From the NCBI GenBank assembly GCA_964414265.1, contig CAYPVT010000003.1, forward strand, positions 1 through 31,132: a stretch of DNA of 31,132 nucleotides, written 5' to 3'. The DNA comes from VMEP01 sp964414265 (GTDB lineage Bacteria > Patescibacteriota > Minisyncoccia > Phycocordibacterales > VMEP01). The notes under the pieces are model-generated. The model was not told the DNA's origin. It did no database searches and worked only from the letters and a program-made list of their open reading frames with translations. A program made the position numbers and the translations under genes. Positions 16,516-23,979 of this stretch are shown here, one piece after another (within the stretch, counting starts at the first letter, position 1; every line of letters starts with the position of its first letter).

Positions 16516-17337
16516 ATGAAGACTAAACAGGTATTTTTTTTAGATAGAACTGGTGAAATCATAGATTCCATCGGTAGACATACTGGCTCTATAGATTCAG
16601 GGGTGGCTTTTCCTGTTGTTGTTGATTACTACGAATGGGATAACACAAAGCAGATTAAAAGCGCGGAAAAATACAAAGATCAAATTAAACGAGTTTTTTA
16701 TCAAGATGACGTTGACGAGAATGTTAAATTAATGTTGCAAGATGATATTAGGAGACTCAACTTGGTTCAAGGTTTTAATTACGGGTCTAGGATTTTGGAG
16801 GTTGGTTCAAGTGATGGTTCTGTTAGCATTAAGATTGCACATCAGCAAAAAGTAAAGGAAATTTTAGCTATCGATATACGTCAGTCTGCTATTAACGATG
16901 GGAGGAAACTGCTAAAAGATTTAGTTAAAAGAAAAGAAATCACAACCAAGGTTGCTAAAAAAATTACATTAAAAAAATATGCCATAGAAGATTTACCAAG
17001 TCGTTACGGGCAATTTGATAGCGTATGTGCTTACGAAGTTTTTGAACATCTTTCCCCGTGGGATTTTATGCCAGTATTTAAGGATTTATATAAATTCATT
17101 AAACCAAACGGAAATTTTTTTATAAGTGTCCCTAATCGTTTTCCAGATAAGGGGTATGAAAAAGAGGGAAGAAGTCGTTGGCGCTGGTTTGACCACCGTA
17201 ATTTTTTTAGCCAATTAAGCCTCAAGCTTTTTTTGACAAGTTTCTTTAAAGATGTTAAATTTTATCCGCTATATACGAATGAAAAATCTGAAAAAAGTAT
17301 TTATCTAATTTGTGAGTGTCGTGGAAAAAAACTCTAA
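16516..17337 (+). CDS. Class I SAM-dependent methyltransferase, first gene of the nonulosonate operon
   Basis: 273 residues. About 90 N-terminal residues of unrecognised sequence precede the core: ILEVGSSDGSVSIKIA (motif I), ILAIDIRQSAINDGRKLL (motif II), FDSVCAYEVFEHLSPWDFM, and FIKPNGNFFISVPNRF. The C-terminus includes RWRWFDHRNFFS, the W-x-x-x-x-H segment shared with other cluster methyltransferases. Its last 26 bases overlap the neuB start, so it is co-transcribed with neuB, neuC and neuA. Methylation of the nonulosonate or of the glycan carrying it is a reasonable inference. Confidence 0.83.
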   Translation: MKTKQVFFLDRTGEIIDSIGRHTGSIDSGVAFPVVVDYYEWDNTKQIKSAEKYKDQIKRVFYQDDVDENVKLMLQDDIRRLNLVQGFNYGSRILEVGSSDGSVSIKIAHQQKVKEILAIDIRQSAINDGRKLLKDLVKRKEITTKVAKKITLKKYAIEDLPSRYGQFDSVCAYEVFEHLSPWDFMPVFKDLYKFIKPNGNFFISVPNRFPDKGYEKEGRSRWRWFDHRNFFSQLSLKLFLTSFFKDVKFYPLYTNEKSEKSIYLICECRGKKL

Positions 17338-18166
17338 AATCAAAATAATTGCTGAGATTGCCTCGTCACATAATGGGGATATTGAGCTTGGTAAGAAAAT
17401 GATTAGGGAAGCTGCAAAAACTGGCGTAGATATCGTTAAGTTTCAGTCTTGGCAAAGTAAGAACGTTAACGAAAAAGATCCAGATAAAAAGCGATACGAA
17501 TCACTTGAGCTATCAAATGAAGCCCACCTCATTTTAAAAGAGGAATGCGAAAAAAACGGTGTTGAGTTTATGACTTCTTGTTACGACGCAGAACGAATCC
17601 CTTTTCTTAAAGAGCTTGGTTTAAAAAAAATTAAAATAGCAAGCACCGATTTAAAGGCATTTAGTTTTTTAAAAAAGATTCGCGATAATTTTGAGGAGGT
17701 CATAGTTTCAACAGGGATGTCGACTAAAGAAGAAATAGAACAAGCAGTGGATATTCTAAAAACTGGAGAATTTACAATTATGCATTGTGTCTCTATGTAT
17801 CCCTGCCCACTCGAAAGGGCTAATATGGGGAAGCTTCTTTGGCTTAAAACGTTAACCCCAAATATTGGTTACTCTGACCATACAGAAGGAATAGAAGCCC
17901 CAATTTTTTCTATGGGGATGGGGGCAAGATACATAGAAAAACACTTTACCCTAGATAAGAACATGCCTCAAACAGCACATACTGTTGGGGAGGGGATGAA
18001 ACCAATAACAACACATATGATTGCTAGTGAGCCAGAAATATTTAAGCAAATTTGTGATTGGCGTGATAAATACGTGATTGCCCTTGGGTCTGGGAGTTTA
18101 GAGCTTTTACCGGAAGAGGAAAAGACAAGAGAAAAATACACTGGTAGATTGGGAAAAAATAATTAA
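17312..18166 (+). CDS. neuB: N-acetylneuraminate (nonulosonate) synthase, NeuB family, lacking the SAF domain
   Basis: 284 residues from a GTG that lies inside the preceding gene; a second GTG at 17321 is an alternative. The enzyme condenses phosphoenolpyruvate with ManNAc or a related hexose to make a nine-carbon acid. TIM-barrel motifs are IIAEIASSHNGD, VDIVKFQSWQ, KIASTDLKAF, VIVSTGMSTKEEI, HCVSMYPCPLERANM, GYSDHTEGI and EKHFTLDKN. Typical NeuB, LegI and PseI proteins have 335-350 residues with a C-terminal antifreeze-like SAF domain. This one ends after the barrel, with only a short basic tail. The segment after EKHFTLD reads MPQTAHTVGEG where many relatives have G-P-D-H, with the His kept. 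Confidence 0.85.
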   Translation: MSVVEKNSKIKIIAEIASSHNGDIELGKKMIREAAKTGVDIVKFQSWQSKNVNEKDPDKKRYESLELSNEAHLILKEECEKNGVEFMTSCYDAERIPFLKELGLKKIKIASTDLKAFSFLKKIRDNFEEVIVSTGMSTKEEIEQAVDILKTGEFTIMHCVSMYPCPLERANMGKLLWLKTLTPNIGYSDHTEGIEAPIFSMGMGARYIEKHFTLDKNMPQTAHTVGEGMKPITTHMIASEPEIFKQICDWRDKYVIALGSGSLELLPEEEKTREKYTGRLGKNN

Positions 18167-18173
18167 AACAACA

Positions 18174-19346
18174 ATGACTACTCCAGCAAAAAAAAGAAAA
18201 GTTTGTTTCGTTGTTACAAGTTTTATTCACTACAGTAGAAATTTGTTTGTAATGGAGGAACTTAATAAACGAAAAGATGTTGAACTACATATTGTGGTTG
18301 GTGGTTCTGCTCTTTCGTCACGCTATTCTTCAAAAGATGCTGGTATTAAACAAATGCTTATCAAAGATGGGTATAAAAATATTCATGAAATTCATTTTAG
18401 CCTTGAGGGTGATTTACCAATCGTTAAGGCCAAAACAACAGGTTTGGGAGTAATTGAATTTTCTACACTTTTTAATAATTTAAAGCCAGATGTGGTTGTG
18501 ATTCGAGGAGACAGGTTTGAGGTTCTTTCTGCGACAATTGCCGCGGCTTATTCAAATATCCCAATTGCCCACATAGAGGGAGGGGATGTTTCTGGGACAA
18601 TAGATGAAAGTGTCCGTCATGCTATTACAAAATTTTCACATATTCATTTTCCTACTAATAATGAAGCAAGGGAGCGTATTATTCGAATGGGGGAGGATAA
18701 AAAATACATTTTTAATTTTGGTAGCCCTGACACAGAGGTTGCATTAAGAATCGCAGAAAAGGATTATAAATTTGACGTCAATAAAACAGGTAGTGGAGCA
18801 GAGATTTCTTTAGAAGACGGTTATATTATTGTTATGTACCACCCCGTAACTACTGAAATAAAAGAAAACATTTCTCGTATACAGGAATTGATTAAGGTTA
18901 TTCACGCTCTTGATAGACAAGTTTTGTGGTTTTGGCCTAACGCGGATGTTGGCTCTGAAGAGATTTCCCACCAGTTACGTATTTTTAATGATCAAGTGAA
19001 AAACCACAAGGTTCGTTTTTTGAGAGGTATTCCTCCAAAGAAATTTATATCGCTTCTTAAGAATAGTTTATGTTTGGTTGGAAATTCTTCTGCCGGAATT
19101 AAGGAATGTTCTCAACTTGGTATTCCTGTCGTAAATATCGGGAGTCGACAAAATGGTCGATTGAGGGCGGAAAATGTTTTAGATGTTTCTTATGATAAAA
19201 ATTTAATAAAAAAAGCGATTCAGACGCAGATTAAAAAAGGGCGTTACAATAAATCAAAACTATATACTGCGCATAATACGTCAAAGAAAATTGCTGAAGT
19301 TATTGCCACAATAGATTTATATATACAAAAGAAATTTACTAATTAA
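18174..19346 (+). CDS. neuC: UDP-N-acetylglucosamine 2-epimerase, hydrolysing (NeuC type)
   Basis: 390 residues, full length. It releases ManNAc (or a related 2-epimerised sugar) and UDP from UDP-GlcNAc, supplying the NeuB substrate. Distinguishing motifs are VVIRGDRFEVLSATIAA, IAHIEGGDVSGTIDESVRHA and ITKFSHIHFPTN, and later NSSAGIKECSQLGIPVVNIGSRQNGR, where WecB proteins have D-S-G-G-I-Q-E-E. It could instead be a LegG-like enzyme acting on a diamino sugar; the absence of legionaminate dehydratase and aminotransferase genes in the window favours the simple ManNAc route. Seven bases separate it from neuB. Confidence 0.87.
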   Translation: MTTPAKKRKVCFVVTSFIHYSRNLFVMEELNKRKDVELHIVVGGSALSSRYSSKDAGIKQMLIKDGYKNIHEIHFSLEGDLPIVKAKTTGLGVIEFSTLFNNLKPDVVVIRGDRFEVLSATIAAAYSNIPIAHIEGGDVSGTIDESVRHAITKFSHIHFPTNNEARERIIRMGEDKKYIFNFGSPDTEVALRIAEKDYKFDVNKTGSGAEISLEDGYIIVMYHPVTTEIKENISRIQELIKVIHALDRQVLWFWPNADVGSEEISHQLRIFNDQVKNHKVRFLRGIPPKKFISLLKNSLCLVGNSSAGIKECSQLGIPVVNIGSRQNGRLRAENVLDVSYDKNLIKKAIQTQIKKGRYNKSKLYTAHNTSKKIAEVIATIDLYIQKKFTN

Positions 19347-19370
19347 TTAAATTGTTTGTAAATTTAGAAT

Positions 19371-20084
19371 ATGAATATACTTGGAGTAATAACAGCAAGG
19401 GGAGGGTCAAAAGGGGTTCCGAATAAAAATATTAAATTATTGGATGGCAAGCCACTTATTGCGTACACCATTAATGTTGCTAAAAAAAGCAAACTTCTTA
19501 CAGATTTGATAGTTTCTACAGATAGCGAAGAGATTGCCTCTATATCTCGAGAACATGGTGCTGTTGTTCCATTTATACAGCCGGCCGAACTTGCCCAAGA
19601 CACCTCCGGTCACTTAGAAGTTATGCAGTACGCGGTGAAGTTCATGGAAAATCAAAAAAATATTACGTATGATTATGCTGTAATATTTCAACCCACATCT
19701 CCGTTTCGTACCGTTGAAGATATAGATAAGACAATTGAGAAAATTATAGAACACGGCGCTGACAGTGCTTTTTCTATGTATGAAATAGAAAAGAGTCAGC
19801 ACCCAATTAAGGTAAAGAAAATGGAAGGGGATACTGTGCTTCCGTATTGTGGGGAAGAACAAATAGGTACACATAGACAAGATTTTCCAGTAGCTTACAA
19901 ACGTTCAGGGGCTGTCTATGTGACTAAGCGTAATTTACTTATAAACGACAATAAACTGTTTGGTGAATTTAATGTTGGGCACATTGTGCCAGTAGAACGT
20001 TCTATTGATATAGATTCTCATTTTGATTGGCTGAAAGCGGAATATATGTTGGGAGAACTTAAAAAGAAAGGCTACGAATTTTAG
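19371..20084 (+). CDS. neuA: CMP-nonulosonate (N-acylneuraminate) cytidylyltransferase
   Basis: 237 residues, the length of compact bacterial CMP-sialic acid synthetases. It activates the nonulosonate with CTP. ITARGGSKGVPNKNIKLLDG is the N-terminal nucleotide-binding signature (A-R-G-G-S-K-x-x-x-x-K-N). LIVSTDSEEIA, AVIFQPTSPFRTVEDI with the Q-P-T-S-P-F-R motif, and VERSIDIDSHFDW carrying the metal-binding Asp pair, follow. It is the last gene of the operon, 24 bases after neuC, without a ribosome-binding site. About 100 bases separate it from the next gene. Confidence 0.9.
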   Translation: MNILGVITARGGSKGVPNKNIKLLDGKPLIAYTINVAKKSKLLTDLIVSTDSEEIASISREHGAVVPFIQPAELAQDTSGHLEVMQYAVKFMENQKNITYDYAVIFQPTSPFRTVEDIDKTIEKIIEHGADSAFSMYEIEKSQHPIKVKKMEGDTVLPYCGEEQIGTHRQDFPVAYKRSGAVYVTKRNLLINDNKLFGEFNVGHIVPVERSIDIDSHFDWLKAEYMLGELKKKGYEF

Positions 20085-20167
20085 TTTTTTGGAAGTATTT
20101 TTTAAGGTTATAAAAGGGAGTTATCCACAGAAGTGGTGGTGAAGGAGAGGAAAAATGGAACAGTGTT

Positions 20168-20176
20168 TGTTAAAAT
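20168..20176 (+). promoter_or_regulatory. Extended -10 TGTTAAAAT nine bases from the start codon
   Basis: TGTTAAAAT fits TGn-TAAAAT. The gap from its last base to the ATG at 20186 is nine bases, so the predicted transcript begins within about three bases of the start codon. The surrounding gap (20085-20185) has a lone TTATCCACA at 20121-20129 and no terminator that I can see. Confidence 0.45.
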
Positions 20177-20185
20177 TTGGGGAAT

Positions 20186-20800
20186 ATGTCCATTTTAAAT
20201 TGGGGGTGGAGAAAAATTTTATTACGAGCACTTGCCGCTATTTTTATTATTTATGTCGCATTGGTAATTTATCGAGCTTTTCATTTTTGGAATTTAGAGA
20301 AAACAAATAAACAGGTTGAAAAAATACATTCAACCAAACTTACACTAGATGATGTGTTTGGTAAAAATTTACCACTCGACCCAGGGGCGGAAGCCGATAA
20401 GACGGTCGCAGGAATTGATGCTAACACAAACGGAATTCGTGATGATGTAGAACTCGCAATTTTTAAAGAATATCCGAATTCGGCTAAGACGAGAGCGGTC
20501 CTGCTTCAATATGCGCTCGCGCTACAGATGGAAGTAACTCAGCCGATGGTGAATGGAGGAACTGCGGGAGAGGTGGCAAACAAAGAAGATCGAGCTATTT
20601 TTTGCATGGCAAAAATTATTCCAGATGGAGGAGAGGGAAGTGTTTTCGCTGCGACCGAGGAATTTGGAAAGTTTGTAACTTCTAGACAATTTAATACAGA
20701 AAAAAGGAAAATAGCCCATAAGGATTTTTATTCTAATTTGAAGAGTGGAAGAATAGACGACTCGGTTAGTTGTGACGTTGAGCTTTCTTCTTTGATTTAG
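20186..20800 (+). CDS. Membrane-anchored small protein with EF-hand-like loop
   Basis: 204 residues from the ATG at 20186; an in-frame TTG at 20177 is less likely. A basic start is followed by one transmembrane helix (about residues 10-32), leaving about 170 residues outside. DANTNGIRDDVE at residues 78-89 has Asp, Asn, Asn, Asp and Glu at positions 1, 3, 5, 9 and 12 of an EF-hand-type calcium loop. Two Cys (in IFCMAK and VSCDVE) could form a disulphide. I do not recognise the family. The gene ends two bases before the lipase-like gene, so the products are probably made together. An anchored chaperone or partner for that protein is one possibility. Confidence 0.7.
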   Translation: MSILNWGWRKILLRALAAIFIIYVALVIYRAFHFWNLEKTNKQVEKIHSTKLTLDDVFGKNLPLDPGAEADKTVAGIDANTNGIRDDVELAIFKEYPNSAKTRAVLLQYALALQMEVTQPMVNGGTAGEVANKEDRAIFCMAKIIPDGGEGSVFAATEEFGKFVTSRQFNTEKRKIAHKDFYSNLKSGRIDDSVSCDVELSSLI

Positions 20801-20802
20801 TT

Positions 20803-23800
20803 ATGTTGAAAAAGCAAAAATTTAAACTTACGTTGTTAGTGTTTACGTTTACGGTATTGTTGCCACAAGTGGTTTTTGCTGATGGTTCATCAGTGTCGTG
20901 TGCAAAAGATGGGTATACGATCTCTGCTATAAACGGTGTTTTTACTGATGAAGAGGGGGCAAGAAATAACCAAAGAGCCCTCTATATTTCTCTAGGTACT
21001 GTATATAAGGGTGAAAAAATAGATTATCAGTATCTCCTTAACCCCTCTCACCTCGCTGGTATCGGTGATGGGTTAAAAGTTCTATATCAGAAAGTTTTTG
21101 ATGAAGAAACGGTAGAAGATTACGATTTGGTTGAAATGCTTCAATCAGCCAGTGAAAAAGTTAAAACTAAAAAAGTACTCCTCGTTGCCCATTCACAGGG
21201 TAATTTTTACGCTAATAGCTTCCATGACAAAGTTTACGGGAATCAAGAAAATGCTTCCGCGAATTCCATAGCTGTTTATTCCGTCGCCACTCCAGCTAGT
21301 CGCGTTGCGGGTGGTGGAAAGTGGCTTACCTCAAGTACCGATAAAGTTATTTCTGATTTTGTCGCTAGTGTGCCATTTAAGAAAATCATGCCAGCAAATA
21401 CAAGAATTATTTTAAAAGATGGCGACGATAAACTTGGGCATAATTTTTCGGATGTTTATATAAAATATCGCGCTAATCAAATTGTTTCCGATATCAAAGG
21501 GTCGCTTGATAATTTGAAAGCTAATAATAGTGAAAATTTACCTTGTATTGCACCACCAAAACTTACTACTGCGCATAAGGTTGAGGGTGCGATTTTCGCC
21601 GTCGTTGACCAAGTAGCGGAAACTACATTAGACGGGACGCTTGCAGTTGCGGGTGGTGTTTATGGCACGACAAAAAATATTGCTTCGGCTATTGGGTCCG
21701 GCGTACGAGCTGTTACTAATTTTGCTTTTAGTAATTCAAATAGTGGTGCGGCGGTAGTTCTTGCCACGGAAAATAGTAATACAGATGAACAAACACAAAC
21801 AGGAACAATCACTCAAGACACTTCTGTTGTGGTTACTGAATCAAATCAAACTGTCCAACAAGCTGAAGTGGCGTCTCAAAATGAAGTACAAGATGAGAGT
21901 AATCCGGCAGAATCAGTAGCAACTACAATAATTGTAAAAGAAACGACCGCACCTGAGCCAATCGTAAATAATATTCCTGAACCAAAGATAAATTTTGGCA
22001 GTGGTTTTTCTCCCGGGTTTGGTGGAGGTAGTGCGCCAGCCGTAGCACAAACACAAACACAAACACAAACGTCTTCTGTTGATGAGACGCTTAGTGTAGC
22101 CGATGTCGCAAGTGAACAAGAACCGATTTTAATTTCCGTAACATCGCCAGCTGATTTTTCAGAAGTGTTTGCAACGACAACGATAATATTCTCTGGCACT
22201 TCGGCCCCCGGCGCAGTTATCTCAAATTCTTTTTCGCAGGCGACCACGACCTCATCAGGAGAGGGGAATTGGGCACTTTCTATATCCGGCTTTCCACAAG
22301 GGGTAAGCACGATAAAATTTTTTGCGAGAGTTTCCGATAACGAAAATGTTGAACAACAAGAAGTTACACTAACGGTTGATGTTCCCGTCGTCCCATCACC
22401 AACGATTACTTCACACACCTTTCCATTACAACTTCGTGCGAAGTCAGTTATTTTTTCCGGGACTGGGACACCAGGATTTACGATAACGAATAATTTTAAT
22501 AGCGTGACCACAGTGATAGCTTCCTCCACCGTGTGGTCAATTCCATTTTCTGATTTACCAGAAGGGACGACAACAATAAAATTTTTTGCAGTTGATCAAA
22601 ACGATAATGTTTCTGATTCAAACGATGCCACTTTTAATGTTTACACGATACAACCAAGAGCTACGAATGTAAGCGTTGCTGAATGTATTTATTCTTTGCA
22701 GTCACTACCGCAATCATGTTTTATTCCAGATGGGCAAGCTACTATTTCTTGGTCAGTTGATACTCCCAATTATAGTTATTTTGAAATAATTAAAGGAACA
22801 AATTTGACCGGGTTTTCAACTATCGCAACAACAAGCGAAACTTCCGTTGTTATTTCAACCGCAGCGGGACCATATGATTTGAAGGTTGTTGCGGTGAGTA
22901 TTTTTGGAAATCGTGATATTTCAACCACGGGGAACACGGCTTACTTCACGGCAAGTCACATGCCGATAATTATCAATGAAGTTGCGTGGGCGGGGAATAC
23001 CGCTTCACCTTATGCTGAGTGGGTTGAACTTAAAAATAGAACTATCTACTCGTTTAATTTATCAGGATTTTATATATCCGCTGAAGATGGCACTCCGTAT
23101 ATCCCACTTTCGGGGACTATTCCACCAAATGGATATTTTTTGATTGGACGCGGCACTTCGGGAGATATATTTTCAGATGTTGTAATTGATTTAGCTGTTC
23201 CTTTTAGCGGGTTAAGTGGTGGCGCAGGTCTTTCAAATGACGGGGAAGTTTTGAGTTTAATTTTTGGTGGTGGCGTATCAACTTCAACCGTTGACCAAAC
23301 ACCTGCTTTATCAGAATGCGGTGGTTGGTGTGGTGGTGGCTCTTCTCCTGATTATAAAACAATGGAAAGAAAACCTTCCGATACTATTGGAAGCGATAAA
23401 AATAATTGGGGACAAAACGATGGCTCTTATTTGGCTGGACATGACAAAGAAGGGAATATTATTAATGGAACACCAAAAGTGCGAAATAGTATAAGTATGG
23501 GGCGTGTTGGTTTTTATTGTGATTCTTATACGGCCAGTTTTTTAGAGAATGAATACTATACGCCTGCGCTTTCTGGTTCATCTTATTATAATTGTCGCTT
23601 TTTGACGGATTCTTTAACTGGATACAAGGTTGCCGGCTTGTATCGTGGGGTAGTTGGTAGTTCAACTAGTATTTATGGGTTAGATATGGGAACAAACTCT
23701 GAATACGGGCAGTTGTTTAATATAAATCCAGCTAACTTCGTTTCTGGCGAAAATTATTTTGCTGTTATTTACGAAAATCCACTTAAATCTGGTGGTTTGG

Positions 23801-23910
23801 TTAACACCGCGGAAAGAATAGCCTTTAATAATTTTTTCATTGGAACAGCAACAACACCTCCACACCAAAGATATGGTGTATTGAATTGGAAGTACGGTGT
23901 CGCCCAATAG
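20803..23910 (+). CDS. Secreted multidomain protein: lipase-like hydrolase, Ig-like repeats, lamin-tail domain
   Basis: 1035 residues with a signal peptide (basic start, hydrophobic core, cleavage near VVFA-DG). Residues about 40-235 look like an alpha/beta hydrolase: VLLVAHSQGNFYAN places the nucleophile Ser131 in an A-H-S-x-G elbow. DGDDKLGHNFSDVY offers His213 and nearby Asp residues for the triad. A Thr/Ser/Gln-rich linker with four CACAAA repeats (QTQTQTQT) follows. Two bacterial Ig-like domains come next, about 441-525 and 534-616, each with F-S-G-T-x-x-P-G and a G-x-S/T-T-I-K-F-F strand. The segment IIINEVAWAG, starting at residue 722, opens a lamin-tail domain (E-W-V-E-L-K-N, G-Y-F-L-I-G-R). 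A Cys-containing C-terminal part of unknown fold ends the protein. It is probably exported to the cell surface. The hydrolase substrate is unknown. Confidence 0.8.
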   Translation: MLKKQKFKLTLLVFTFTVLLPQVVFADGSSVSCAKDGYTISAINGVFTDEEGARNNQRALYISLGTVYKGEKIDYQYLLNPSHLAGIGDGLKVLYQKVFDEETVEDYDLVEMLQSASEKVKTKKVLLVAHSQGNFYANSFHDKVYGNQENASANSIAVYSVATPASRVAGGGKWLTSSTDKVISDFVASVPFKKIMPANTRIILKDGDDKLGHNFSDVYIKYRANQIVSDIKGSLDNLKANNSENLPCIAPPKLTTAHKVEGAIFAVVDQVAETTLDGTLAVAGGVYGTTKNIASAIGSGVRAVTNFAFSNSNSGAAVVLATENSNTDEQTQTGTITQDTSVVVTESNQTVQQAEVASQNEVQDESNPAESVATTIIVKETTAPEPIVNNIPEPKINFGSGFSPGFGGGSAPAVAQTQTQTQTSSVDETLSVADVASEQEPILISVTSPADFSEVFATTTIIFSGTSAPGAVISNSFSQATTTSSGEGNWALSISGFPQGVSTIKFFARVSDNENVEQQEVTLTVDVPVVPSPTITSHTFPLQLRAKSVIFSGTGTPGFTITNNFNSVTTVIASSTVWSIPFSDLPEGTTTIKFFAVDQNDNVSDSNDATFNVYTIQPRATNVSVAECIYSLQSLPQSCFIPDGQATISWSVDTPNYSYFEIIKGTNLTGFSTIATTSETSVVISTAAGPYDLKVVAVSIFGNRDISTTGNTAYFTASHMPIIINEVAWAGNTASPYAEWVELKNRTIYSFNLSGFYISAEDGTPYIPLSGTIPPNGYFLIGRGTSGDIFSDVVIDLAVPFSGLSGGAGLSNDGEVLSLIFGGGVSTSTVDQTPALSECGGWCGGGSSPDYKTMERKPSDTIGSDKNNWGQNDGSYLAGHDKEGNIINGTPKVRNSISMGRVGFYCDSYTASFLENEYYTPALSGSSYYNCRFLTDSLTGYKVAGLYRGVVGSSTSIYGLDMGTNSEYGQLFNINPANFVSGENYFAVIYENPLKSGGLVNTAERIAFNNFFIGTATTPPHQRYGVLNWKYGVAQ
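22046..22069 (+). repeat. CACAAA hexanucleotide repeat, four perfect copies
   Basis: Four head-to-tail CACAAA units encode Gln-Thr pairs in the linker of the secreted hydrolase. Because the unit is 6 bases long, copy-number change alters linker length without changing frame. Confidence 0.8.
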
Positions 23911-23912
23911 GC

Positions 23913-23945
23913 TATCACAAGGAACTGTGGGTATCTTTTCTTCCT
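23913..23945 (+). terminator. Weak hairpin after the lipase-like gene
   Basis: TATCACA and TGTGGGTA arms can pair with one bulge and are followed by the T-rich TCTTTTCTT. The stem is weak, so termination here is uncertain. Confidence 0.3.
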
Positions 23946-23961
23946 AAAACATAAATATAGG

Positions 23962-23970
23962 TGGTATATT
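23962..23970 (+). promoter_or_regulatory. Extended -10 TGGTATATT nine bases from the start codon
   Basis: TGG precedes TATATT, and nine bases separate the element from the ATG at 23980. This is the same spacing as at 20168-20186, again implying a leaderless transcript. Confidence 0.5.
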
Positions 23971-23979
23971 TATAGGTAT

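Noticed and set aside
20121..20129. TTATCCACA, identical to the consensus DnaA box
   Set aside because: It is a single copy with no cluster, no AT-rich unwinding repeats and no dnaA or dnaN nearby. One such 9-mer is expected by chance fairly often in a window this size.
20155..20304. 49-codon frame starting MEQCLLKFGEYV behind a purine-rich GGAGAGG
   Set aside because: It is out of frame with, and mostly overlaps, the anchored-protein gene at 20186, which has a convincing membrane helix. The translation looks random.
22046..22069. CACAAA array considered as a CRISPR-like or regulatory repeat
   Set aside because: It has no spacers and lies wholly in a coding linker as Gln-Thr codons, so it is a simple coding microsatellite.
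21876..22529. 217-codon open frame antisense to the secreted hydrolase gene
   Set aside because: It mirrors the Ser/Thr-rich codons of the Ig-like repeats, has a Val/Cys-rich unnatural composition, and no start signals.
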